DNA of 64,000 nt from MFD01213-c1 sp963704405 (lineage in GTDB: Bacteria > Planctomycetota > Phycisphaerae > Tepidisphaerales > Tepidisphaeraceae). A program made the position numbers and the translations under genes. The notes under the pieces were generated by a model, which did no database searches, was not told the origin of the DNA, and saw only the letters and a program-made list of their open reading frames with translations. The DNA lies in assembly GCA_963704405.1 (NCBI GenBank), contig OY969903.1:3038001-3102000 (forward strand), in the 5' to 3' direction. Below, piece after piece: positions 33,371 to 41,259 of this stretch (positions are counted from its first letter, which is position 1; every line of letters begins with the position of its first letter).

Positions 33371-34516
33371 TCACAATGCCGCTGATAGTTCCGGCGTCAA
33401 CGTTCCACCGCAGAAGATGCAGAACCGATCCGAAGCATCCGGATAGGCCCCGCATTTTTCGCAGCGGCGAAGCGTCGTCACCATCTGCACGCCACAGTGC
33501 ATGCAAAACTGATCGGTACTGTCCACCGGCTTTTGACAGCGCGGGCAGGCCACGTTCTTCGAGCGATGCCCGGCGTCCCTCTCCGCGACCGATTCGGCGC
33601 GGCGATAAGGCGGCTCCATTCGCATCCCGCCCGTCGCATTGGCCCGCGAAGGCGCGACCGGCGAAACCGCGCCACCACTACCCGCCGCGATCCTTGGCAC
33701 AGGCGGAGGAATCACCGCCAGCGCCCGCACAAAATCCTCGGCCGACGCAAACCGCTTTTCCAGCCGGGCGTATGATCGCCGAAACGCATCATCCAATCCG
33801 CTCGGCACGGCCTTATTCATATCGCTTGGCAAATCTGTGCCGGCCGGCTTTTCGCCCGTGAGCATTTCGTACAGGACCACGCCGCACGCATACAGATCAA
33901 CCCGCGCATCCACATTCGCGCCTGCCCGCTGCTCAGGCGCCATGTAATCCAGCGATCCCGCTATCTCGCGGCCAGCCGCGTCATTCAGCGAAGCGGAATA
34001 AACGATCGACCCCACCGCATTGCTCGTCGCCGCCTTCCCAAGCCCAAAATCCGTCACCTTCACAACGCCTTCGCTGGCAAAACCATCTGTGAATGCCCGC
34101 TCGTGAATGAGAATATTTTCAGGTTTGATATCCCGATGAATCAGCCCGCGCAAATGCGCGTGCCCCAGTCCCGCAAGCACCTGCCGCATGATCGCGGCGG
34201 CGTCCGTGATCGAAATCGCCTTTTTCTGAATCAGCGGCCGCAGGCTCGTTCCCGGAATGTATTCCATCGTCAGGTACGGCGTTTCCGCATACGGATCAAA
34301 ACCCGAAGCCCGAACGATATTTGGATGCACCAGCCCATGAATTGCACACCCTTCGCGCTGAAGGTCGCGAAGGTATTGAGGATTCGTGGGAATCTTCACG
34401 GCCACCAGTTGATCGCTCCACACATGGTGATGCGCACGCCAAACCTCACCAAAGGTGCCGCCGCCTACTTTGGTCTCAAGCACAAACTCACCGACTCTTT
34501 GATTTGCTGTCGCCAT
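33371..34516 (-). CDS. Ser/Thr protein kinase with two C-terminal zinc ribbons
   Basis: 381 aa, Hanks-type kinase. P-loop VGGGTFGEVWRAH, catalytic Lys in LVAVKIP, HRDIKPENILIH, DFGLGKA, and YMAPEQRAGANVDARVDLYA. After a Pro/Ala linker come two Cys4 ribbons, CPRCQKPVDSTDQFCMHCG and CEKCGAYPDASDRFCIFCGG. No membrane helix or sensor domain: the ribbons probably bind partner proteins. It heads the minus-strand cluster with the small membrane protein gene 30 bp upstream, so it may phosphorylate the ESCRT-like or membrane proteins. That substrate link is inference. Confidence 0.93.
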   Translation of the reverse strand: MATANQRVGEFVLETKVGGGTFGEVWRAHHHVWSDQLVAVKIPTNPQYLRDLQREGCAIHGLVHPNIVRASGFDPYAETPYLTMEYIPGTSLRPLIQKKAISITDAAAIMRQVLAGLGHAHLRGLIHRDIKPENILIHERAFTDGFASEGVVKVTDFGLGKAATSNAVGSIVYSASLNDAAGREIAGSLDYMAPEQRAGANVDARVDLYACGVVLYEMLTGEKPAGTDLPSDMNKAVPSGLDDAFRRSYARLEKRFASAEDFVRALAVIPPPVPRIAAGSGGAVSPVAPSRANATGGMRMEPPYRRAESVAERDAGHRSKNVACPRCQKPVDSTDQFCMHCGVQMVTTLRRCEKCGAYPDASDRFCIFCGGTLTPELSAAL

Positions 34517-34546
34517 GGCAGGCTCCCTGCTCTCAAGCTGATGACT

Positions 34547-34939
34547 TCACTCCACCTTTTCCGCAATCCAGTCGCTGCTGAATAGATTGTATACGCCCGC
34601 AGCCAGCACGCCTGCCGCCAAAAGCACCCACGCTGTCGGCCCATGGACCGACCAATTGAACAGCCATGCCAACACCACCGCCTCGACAGCCGTGATGCTC
34701 ACCACGAACACCCCGCCCACCAGGTTACTTTCGCACCGGGCTACCCATCCAATCAGCCAGAAGCTTGCCCAGGGAAACGTCACTACCACCGCAAACCAGC
34801 CTGCAAGCCTTCCGCTGGCCGAAAGAATCGTCTGCCGGGTTGCCAGGTCTGTCTGCCACCACGAAATTCCCGCGGCGACAACCGCCAGGGCCACAAGCCC
34901 TCCTGCAATCTTTCCACCAACCGTCTTCAGAAAGTCCAT
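34547..34939 (-). CDS. Membrane protein at the head of the ESCRT-like cluster
   Basis: 130 aa from ATG 34939 (MDFLKTVGGKIAGGLVALAV); the open frame extends upstream but without a better start. Four hydrophobic segments (GGLVALAVVAAGISWW, LAGWFAVVVTFPWASFWLIG, VVSITAVEAVVLAWLFNW, AWVLLAAGVLAAGVYNLF) and an acidic end (WIAEKVE). Not recognised. First gene of the minus-strand run, divergent from the kinase-like gene at 35193. Confidence 0.65.
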   Translation of the reverse strand: MDFLKTVGGKIAGGLVALAVVAAGISWWQTDLATRQTILSASGRLAGWFAVVVTFPWASFWLIGWVARCESNLVGGVFVVSITAVEAVVLAWLFNWSVHGPTAWVLLAAGVLAAGVYNLFSSDWIAEKVE

Positions 34940-35192
34940 GGCGACCGGGATTGTAGCCGAAAAACTTTCCCCTTTGGGGTTATAAACCGTGACAGTTTCT
35001 AAAGGTGCGACCGACCATCCTCCCCCTCGCACCGGCACTGCGTGATCAGGGACCGGAATGAAGCTTCTTGCCTCCCAAAAATCGGCTAATATCCCTAAAA
35101 ACACCCCATTCCCCCAATTCCTCCCTTAACCATTTCCCATTTCCTGTTTTCCATCCCGTCACCGGATTGACGCCCCCACGCCAACGTCTAAT

Positions 35193-35927
35193 GTGGCGGG
35201 CATGTACCGCCCGAGCAAGACCAAACGCTTCGATTTTCCGGCAGGCCGCGGCGTGGCCGGGAAATATCTGATCGAGCGTCCGCTCGGCAGCGGATGGGAA
35301 GGCGAGGTCTACGCGATCATCGAAAAAAACACCGGCATCCGCCGCGCCGCCAAGTTCTATTACCCGCATCGCGATCCCACTGGCAAAGCCGCCATCGCCT
35401 ACGCCCGCAAGCTCGACGCCCTTCGCCATTGCCCCATTCTGATGCAATACCACCATCAGGAGGTGGCGTATGTGAAAAAGCGAAAAGTCATTGTCGTCAT
35501 CAGCGAACTGGTCGAAGGAAAAAAGCTCAGCGAGTTTTTATCTGCCCAGCCCGGCCACCGCCTCAGCACATTTGAAGCCCTGCACGTTCTCTATACGCTC
35601 ACCCGCGGCATCGCTCCCATCCACGCCCGCGGCGAATATCATGGCGACATCCACGACGACAACATCATGATCCGCCGCCAAGGCATCAGCTTTGACGTGA
35701 AACTGCTCGATTTCTTTGATCTCGGCGCACCGTCCAAGAGCAAAATCCGCAAAGACGTGCTCAACCTGATCGAAGTTTTTCACACCACGGTCGGTGGCCG
35801 CAAGCACTATTCTGAGCAGCCCCAGGTGGTCAAGACCATCATCCGCGGCTTGAAAGATTCGCTCATTCTCGCCCGTTTTCAAAGCGCCGGCGACATCGCC
35901 CGCCACCTCGAATCCATCGAGTGGTGA
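35193..35927 (+). CDS. Atypical protein-kinase-like protein
   Basis: 244 aa. RPLGSGWEGEVYAIIEK is a glycine-rich loop, RRAAKFYYP carries the ATP-site Lys, HGDIHDDNIMIRR the catalytic Asp loop, and LLDFFDLG replaces DFG while keeping the metal-binding Asp. The catalytic residues are there, so it may be active, but the variants and the short C-lobe set it apart from the zinc-ribbon kinase. Start GTG or ATG near 35193-35202 is uncertain. Transcribed away from the cluster. Confidence 0.8.
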   Translation: MAGMYRPSKTKRFDFPAGRGVAGKYLIERPLGSGWEGEVYAIIEKNTGIRRAAKFYYPHRDPTGKAAIAYARKLDALRHCPILMQYHHQEVAYVKKRKVIVVISELVEGKKLSEFLSAQPGHRLSTFEALHVLYTLTRGIAPIHARGEYHGDIHDDNIMIRRQGISFDVKLLDFFDLGAPSKSKIRKDVLNLIEVFHTTVGGRKHYSEQPQVVKTIIRGLKDSLILARFQSAGDIARHLESIEW

Positions 35928-36032
35928 GCGCGTCCCGGCGTATCACCACTGTTGCGAAAGCAATTAATTCTGCACAACAGTCCTATAAATCGGGTACAAC
36001 AGGGCACTGCCACAAACACCCCAGGAGGCGCA

Positions 36033-36506
36033 ATGGCCAAGAAGTCCGCAAAAAAAGCATCGAAGAAAACCGTCAAGAAAGTCGTGAAGAAGACCGTTAA
36101 GCAAGCCAAGAAGGCGGCGAAAAAAGTCGCCAAGAAAGTCGCAAAAAAGGTGACCGGCAAATCCTCCGCATCCGGCATGATGAGCAAAGCCAAAGCCCTG
36201 GGCGGAAAGATGAAGGCCAAGGGCAACGCGATGGGCAAACAAGCCGCCGCCACCGGCAAGAAATTCAAGGCTGACGCCAGAAAAGTTACGAAAAAAGCCG
36301 TCCGTAAGGTGAATGAGGTAGCCAACCAGGTTGCCGACAAAACCAACGAATATGCCGACAAAGCCGCCCCCGTAGCCCAAACCATCGCCGGAATCGTCGG
36401 CGGCGCTGCCGGCGCAGTGGTCGGCACCCTCCAGGCCGCCCTCACACCAAGCCCCGAAGGCTCCGCCACCGGCGGTAATGCTCACGACGAAGATTCGAAG
36501 GAATAA
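36033..36506 (+). CDS. Histone H1-like Lys/Ala-rich protein
   Basis: 157 aa from ATG 36033 (AGGAGG 5 bp upstream). The first ~100 residues are Lys/Ala repeats (MAKKSAKKASKKTVKKVVKK, KKAAKKVAKKVAKKVTGK) like eukaryotic H1 tails and bacterial Hc1-type nucleoid proteins. The rest has AAPVAQTIAGIVGGAAGAVV, a mildly hydrophobic helix, and an acidic end. Probably binds DNA or RNA non-specifically; the Gly/Ala helix could instead make it membrane-associated. It follows the kinase-like gene in the same direction. Confidence 0.75.
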   Translation: MAKKSAKKASKKTVKKVVKKTVKQAKKAAKKVAKKVAKKVTGKSSASGMMSKAKALGGKMKAKGNAMGKQAAATGKKFKADARKVTKKAVRKVNEVANQVADKTNEYADKAAPVAQTIAGIVGGAAGAVVGTLQAALTPSPEGSATGGNAHDEDSKE

Positions 36507-36578
36507 TCAGACGCAAAAGAGCCGAGACACCGGCGCATTCGGTTGAACCACAATGATCGTGGTTCTTCCCGGTTCGAT

Positions 36579-37123
36579 TTACGCTGCGGGCTGAGATTGA
36601 AGTGCGCGGTCGCGCGGGGAGGAAGGCTCCCGCGGGCCCATGATCGTTTCGCGGGGAGCGCTGTCTTTCATGGGGTCGGCTGGCCGCATGTTGGCGGTTG
36701 CAACGGCTAATTTTTCCAGGCTTCGGCGAAGATCCATATTAGTCTGGAAGATGTCGCGCAACGCGGCGTTCTGAGCTTCGTTGCCGCCGCCAGGACGTTT
36801 AATCTTGCTGAGACCTTCCCCGCGGACGGGTGCGCCAACAGCCATGGGACGGGAAAGAAGTTTTTCGACCTGGCCGACAAGGGCTGTCAGTTTATCGACA
36901 AGTTGAACGAGGACGATTTCAGGCGCGCCGCAAGTTCGGTTGACGCCGCTCCGCCCGACGCGAGGGCATTGCGCAGGGGCAACGGATCCGGGCGAACGGT
37001 GTAGACACCGATAATGCCCTGGTCAGCCAGGCGATCGATGGCTTCGGTGGAATTGGCGGCTTCAATGAAGCCATCAACTGTTTCACCCGTGTTGCGCTTT
37101 TTCCCGTGAAAAGAATATCTCAC
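36579..37123 (-). CDS. Protein with GspF-N-like start and coiled tail, paralog of 38647-39729 (one frameshift)
   Basis: GTG start 37123: VRYSFHGKKRNTGETVDGFI then EAANSTEAIDRLADQGIIGV, the beta-alpha module found at the N-terminus of type II secretion GspF proteins. The frame breaks near 36915. The next frame continues LVQLVDKLTALVGQVEKLLS, then NEAQNAALRDIFQTNMDLRR SL to the stop at 36579. Joined length is about 180 aa. The order of modules is the same as in the larger paralog. Function unknown. Confidence 0.6.
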
Positions 37124-37367
37124 TTGCGTTTCTCCGAACAATGAAGAGGCGCGGCATTATAAACTTGTAGCCAACAGCCTCGCTTAATTCCTCATCGCCC
37201 GTTTCCCTCAATGGCTGTACCAGTCTGTACTGCATTATATCCCATTTCGGAACGTTCATATTAAAAAAGTCCCATAAACTCTGTAAGGTTTTGGTTTATA
37301 AGCGTTAAGCCGTCTGGTTTTGATCTGAAGTTATAGAGCCGGGCAGGCATTTTATGAGGAGGTTGGT

Positions 37368-38300
37368 GTGCTTCAGGAAGTTGCGGCTATAGCGGCGATG
37401 GGCATTGGATTGCTGATATTTGCACCAGTGCGGCTTGACGCCGCCGCGGAACTCGCGACGCAACCGACAAGCCAACCGTCGCCGCTGGTGACGTTAAATC
37501 TGTGGCCAGATGGTGCGCCATTCGCCAAAGGAAATACACCGGCGGATGTTCCGACGGTCGCCGTCTATCTTCCGGAGCCGGCTAAGGCAAACGGTTGCGG
37601 CATCGTCATCTGCCCAGGCGGTGGGTATGCCCATCTTTCAATCGTGAAGGAAGGGTCCGACGTCGCGAGATGGTTAAATGAGAACGGCATCGCGGCGTTC
37701 GTCCTGACATATCGGATCAAGCCATATGAACAGCCGGTTCCGATGCTCGACGGGCAACGGGCGATTCGGCTGGTGCGATCTCGGGCAAAAGAATGGGGTG
37801 TTGATCCGGCGCGTCTTGGGATGATGGGGTTTTCAGCCGGTGGACATGTGACCTCAACGGTGGGCACGCATTTCGACGCCGGTGATCCGGCGGCGGCTGA
37901 TCTGGTGGATCGTGTGAGTTGCCGACCTGATTTTCTTGTACTGCTTTATCCGGTCATCAGCATGAAGGCCGATATTGCGCACGGTGGATCGCGCACAAAC
38001 CTGCTGGGAAAAAATCCTTCTGACACGCTGGTCGAGTCATTATCGAATGAGACGCAGGTGAGCGACCAGACGCCGCCGACCTTTATTGCGCATTCGAAGA
38101 CGGATCCGACGGTGAAGGTGGTGAACAGCGAACTGTTTTATGCGGTGTTGCAGAAGCATGGGGTGACATCGGAAATTCTCCTGCTTCCGACAGGCGGACA
38201 TGGATGGGGATTATCAATGAAGGATCCGGCGATTGGGATTTGGAAGGAGAAGTGCCTGGCATTTTTAAAGAAGCTCGGAGTTTTAGATCACAGGCAATAG
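37368..38300 (+). CDS. Secreted alpha/beta-hydrolase (esterase/acetylxylan-esterase-like)
   Basis: 310 aa from GTG 37368 (GAGGAGG upstream), with a hydrophobic N-terminus (AAIAAMGIGLLIFAP) acting as signal. The oxyanion segment CPGGGYAHLSIVKEG, nucleophile elbow GFSAGGH (Ser), PPTFIAHSKTDPTVKV (Asp) and GGHGWGLS (His) complete the catalytic triad. Related to enzymes that deacetylate plant polysaccharides. It lies between the two GspF-N-like paralogs, but nothing links its function to them. Confidence 0.9.
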   Translation: MLQEVAAIAAMGIGLLIFAPVRLDAAAELATQPTSQPSPLVTLNLWPDGAPFAKGNTPADVPTVAVYLPEPAKANGCGIVICPGGGYAHLSIVKEGSDVARWLNENGIAAFVLTYRIKPYEQPVPMLDGQRAIRLVRSRAKEWGVDPARLGMMGFSAGGHVTSTVGTHFDAGDPAAADLVDRVSCRPDFLVLLYPVISMKADIAHGGSRTNLLGKNPSDTLVESLSNETQVSDQTPPTFIAHSKTDPTVKVVNSELFYAVLQKHGVTSEILLLPTGGHGWGLSMKDPAIGIWKEKCLAFLKKLGVLDHRQ

Positions 38301-38646
38301 AACTGCCTCGCTCTCACTACCCGCCGCCCGCTATCCGTGCTTCACCTCGCCCTCTCGCCAAACAAAGAAAAACTTGCAAAACCCTCCAGAACCGTTAGAC
38401 ATACACATCGCTCAAGCCAGCGGCCGCCGATCGCTGGTAAACCACAACCCCGTGGAGGTTTAGCGGCCAAAAGTTTACCGGACCTTCTTCAAGCGCCACA
38501 AAAAAAATCTCGATTGTTCCCCCTGCGCCCGTCCCCGGAATCGGCTCATCTGACTATGATGTCAGTTGAGGTCGTCGAATGTCGCCGTCAAAAGCGGCCG
38601 CATAATGCGATCATGGCGGGATGTCTTTGCACCAGGAAACTTCATC
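38301..38646. other. Intergenic region with an imperfect palindrome
   Basis: About 345 bp without a convincing gene. An imperfect palindrome around GGTAAACCAC-AACCCC-GTGGAGGTTTAGC (38436-38464) probably represents a dispersed repeat. The promoter of the next gene is likely here but not identifiable. Confidence 0.4.
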
Positions 38647-39729
38647 GTGCGTTATCTCTTCCGCGGCTTAATCCGAGACAACGGCAGCCCCGTCGAAGGC
38701 CACGTCGAAGCACCCACCGAAGAGGGCGCTTACGAGGCATTAGCCGGCAACGGCGTCGTCACCGAATCGCTCACACCTGATCCCAAACCATTAAATCTTA
38801 ACGAAGAACTTCCCACTTCACCGGAGTTCGCCAACGCGCTGGAAAGCGCATTTGATTCAAGCAGTTCGCAGGTTGACTTTGACGCGCTCACCCAGCGCTA
38901 TCACGGCAAGAAAGTCTGGGTTATCGATCGCGACAAAATCCGCCGCCGGGTCGCGCAGGTAGTTGATGCGGCTCTGGCGCTCAGCGCCCAGCATGGCGAA
39001 GGCGCCGGCAAAGCGCGCGAGCGCGTGCAGTCAGCGCTGACCGCGATGTTCGCAGACAATCGGAATCTCGCGTCCGAGCGAAACGCTGAAAGTGTCGCCG
39101 GAATGCGGCTCGGCGATAGCGCGGCGGCAATGCGATTCGCTCCCGGCGACAGCGTTTCCGGAGTTCGATTCAACGCCCCGCTCCCCCCCGCTCCCGGAGC
39201 TGCCGCCATCGCGCCCGCTGGGGGCACTGCAAATGGCCACCCCGCGCTTGAAAACCAGATTGCCCGCCTCGCCAACCTCGTCAAACAGGCCGAGATGACA
39301 CTGGCGGCGGTTTCTACCGCGGCCCGACGCATCGGTGAAGGCGGAGGCGGCGGAGGCCCTCGCCGCCGCTCTATCTCAACCGGTGGCAAAGGCCAGGAAC
39401 AAAACGCAGTCCTGCTCGAAATCTTCAAGAGCAACCTCGACCTTGTCCGCGGAATGCAGGATGGGACCGGCGCCGGGGCCAATGTATCCTCCGCCGGTGA
39501 AACTGCCGGGAGTGACACCGCCAGCCAGGCGCCCCAGCCTTCGCTGTCTAACTCCATCGACGATAACACCGCGGAATCCGTCGGCGAGCCTGGATCCGAA
39601 ATTCCGGCGCACGACGATATCTCCACCGATCAGGCGGCCTACGATGAACCGGCACCGCTGACCCGCTTGCGCCATTGCCAACCGGCGTCGATGAAGTCTC
39701 CGGCGCTGAAGATATTCCGGAACATCTGA
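38647..39729 (+). CDS. Protein with GspF-N-like start, coiled coil and Gly/Ser-rich tail
   Basis: 360 aa from GTG 38647 (AGGAAAC upstream). VRYLFRGLIRDNGSPVEGHV then EAPTEEGAYEALAGNGVVTE is the GspF-N-like module. A helical part follows (DRDKIRRRVAQVVDAALALS), then a Met/Arg/Ala segment and a coil ENQIARLANLVKQAEMTLAA, then QEQNAVLLEIFKSNLDLVRG and an acidic disordered tail. The coil plus QNAxLxxIFxxNxDLxR block recurs in the paralog at 36579-37123. Next gene is the MamK-like actin, so it may be a filament partner or membrane adaptor. This is a guess from position. Confidence 0.65.
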   Translation: MRYLFRGLIRDNGSPVEGHVEAPTEEGAYEALAGNGVVTESLTPDPKPLNLNEELPTSPEFANALESAFDSSSSQVDFDALTQRYHGKKVWVIDRDKIRRRVAQVVDAALALSAQHGEGAGKARERVQSALTAMFADNRNLASERNAESVAGMRLGDSAAAMRFAPGDSVSGVRFNAPLPPAPGAAAIAPAGGTANGHPALENQIARLANLVKQAEMTLAAVSTAARRIGEGGGGGGPRRRSISTGGKGQEQNAVLLEIFKSNLDLVRGMQDGTGAGANVSSAGETAGSDTASQAPQPSLSNSIDDNTAESVGEPGSEIPAHDDISTDQAAYDEPAPLTRLRHCQPASMKSPALKIFRNI

Positions 39730-39980
39730 GCCACCCATAACGTCTCGTAACGTGGATGTTCCTTACCGGACCGTGGCGCATGCTTTTTTAGCATTCGCCT
39801 AACATGCAGGATGTTGTAAGATTCCGCCCTGCATTACTGCATGAAGATCCCCGCACTCTGTGTTTGCCGGGCTCATAACCGTAAGTAATTACTGTTGAGG
39901 TATCCGCTTCTCTCGGGAGCGAGCCTCGTCAAACCACCCAGGAACCGGCTTCAAAGAGCTACTAACAGGAGAGCCTGCAA

Positions 39981-41093
39981 ATGAGCGAATCCCGTATTAA
40001 ACCCGTCCACGGCAAACCCATTCTCACCCAGAGCGACATGGATCAAGGCATGGGTGACGATGTGCTCCTGGTCGGCATTGACCTTGGCACCTCGCGCAGT
40101 TCGATCGTCGCACTCAACGGCGTGCGCAAGACCGTCGAAAGCTACGTCGGTTATCCGAAGGACGCCGTCAGCCGCAAGATGCTTAAGACCGATGTCCTGT
40201 TCGGCAAAGCCGCCCTCGACAATCGCTTGGCCGTCGAGCTTTATCGCCCCCTCGAAAAAGGCGTCATCAAAGGCACCTACGAAGGGGATGGAGGCGGCAC
40301 CAAGGACGAAGAAAAGAAGAACCTCCAGGCCGCCAAGGAACTGATCAACCATCTGGTTGACCTGGTCCATCCCGGCCGCGACCAGCTCATCTACGGCGTG
40401 GTTGGCGTACCCGCACAGGCGACGGCCAAGAACAAGACCGCCATCCTCGAAGCCACCAAAGACATCTTCGACAGCGTGATGATCGTCTCCGAGCCATTCA
40501 CCGTCGCCTACGGTATGGAACGGATGAGCGACATCCTGGTCATCGACATTGGCGCGGGCACCACCGACCTTTGCCGCATGCACGGCACCGTCCCCGGCCC
40601 GGATGACGAAATCAGCTTTACCATCGCCGGCGACGCCGTCGACCAGAAGCTTTACGATCTCATCAAGGCCCAGTACCCCAATGCCCAGCTCACTGTGAAC
40701 ATGTGCAAGATGTTCAAGGAGCAGTACGGGTATGTCAGCGACACCAAGGACAAGGTTGAAGTGATGATCCCGGTGAACGGCAAGCCCACGCCGCACGATA
40801 TCACCGTCGTAATGAAACAGGCCTGCGAAATCCTGGTCCCCCCGATCATCGAAGGCGTCAAGAAGCTGATCTCCAGCTTCAACCCCGAATTCCAGGACCG
40901 CCTCCGCAACAACATCCTCCTGGCTGGAGGCGGCGGTACGATGCGCGGCTTAAATAAACGCGTAGAAGACGGCCTCGTCGATATCGGCACTGCCAAGGTC
41001 AACGTCGTAGAAGAACCCGTCTACGCCGGCGCCAACGGCGCCCTCCAACTCGCCGTAGACATGCCCGGCGAATACTGGCAACAGCTCCGCTGA
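39981..41093 (+). CDS. MamK-like bacterial actin
   Basis: 370 aa with an actin/Hsp70 ATPase fold. Phosphate-1 loop LLVGIDLGTSRSSIVALNG, VESYVGYPKDAVSRKML, VVGVPAQATAKNKTAILEAT, VSEPFTVAYGM, phosphate-2 LVIDIGAGTTDLCRMHGTVP, adenosine loop ILLAGGGGTMRGLNKRVEDG, and the end GEYWQQLR. These blocks match magnetosome actin MamK almost segment by segment (GYPKD, GVPA, SEPF, GTVPGP, YW.QL), closer than MreB or ParM. No magnetosome genes are visible. It has an ACAGGAGAG ribosome site and a strong terminator after it. Probably forms a cytoplasmic filament that positions membranes or compartments. Confidence 0.88.
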   Translation: MSESRIKPVHGKPILTQSDMDQGMGDDVLLVGIDLGTSRSSIVALNGVRKTVESYVGYPKDAVSRKMLKTDVLFGKAALDNRLAVELYRPLEKGVIKGTYEGDGGGTKDEEKKNLQAAKELINHLVDLVHPGRDQLIYGVVGVPAQATAKNKTAILEATKDIFDSVMIVSEPFTVAYGMERMSDILVIDIGAGTTDLCRMHGTVPGPDDEISFTIAGDAVDQKLYDLIKAQYPNAQLTVNMCKMFKEQYGYVSDTKDKVEVMIPVNGKPTPHDITVVMKQACEILVPPIIEGVKKLISSFNPEFQDRLRNNILLAGGGGTMRGLNKRVEDGLVDIGTAKVNVVEEPVYAGANGALQLAVDMPGEYWQQLR

Positions 41094-41120
41094 TTCAGTT
41101 AGTGAAGCTTCAAAACTAAA

Positions 41121-41161
41121 ACAGACGGTGCGGATGAATGCGTCCGCACCGTCTGTTTTTT
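41121..41161 (+). terminator. Intrinsic terminator after the actin gene
   Basis: Perfect 14-bp stem ACAGACGGTGCGGA (41121-41134) and TCCGCACCGTCTGT (41143-41156), 8-base loop, followed by a T run. It lies 27 bp after the stop codon. Confidence 0.92.
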
Positions 41162-41259
41162 ATGGGCTCCAAAAATATCGTGCAGCCGATCATTCCCACG
41201 TTGCACGATGGCATCTCGCCGGTGTCAAACCCTTTCGTTTAAGCACGTAGCTCACTCCA

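Noticed and set aside
39981..41093. Hsp70/DnaK or MreB identity
   Set aside because: Too short for Hsp70 and lacking its substrate domain; the blocks around GYPKD and GTVPGP are those of MamK rather than MreB.
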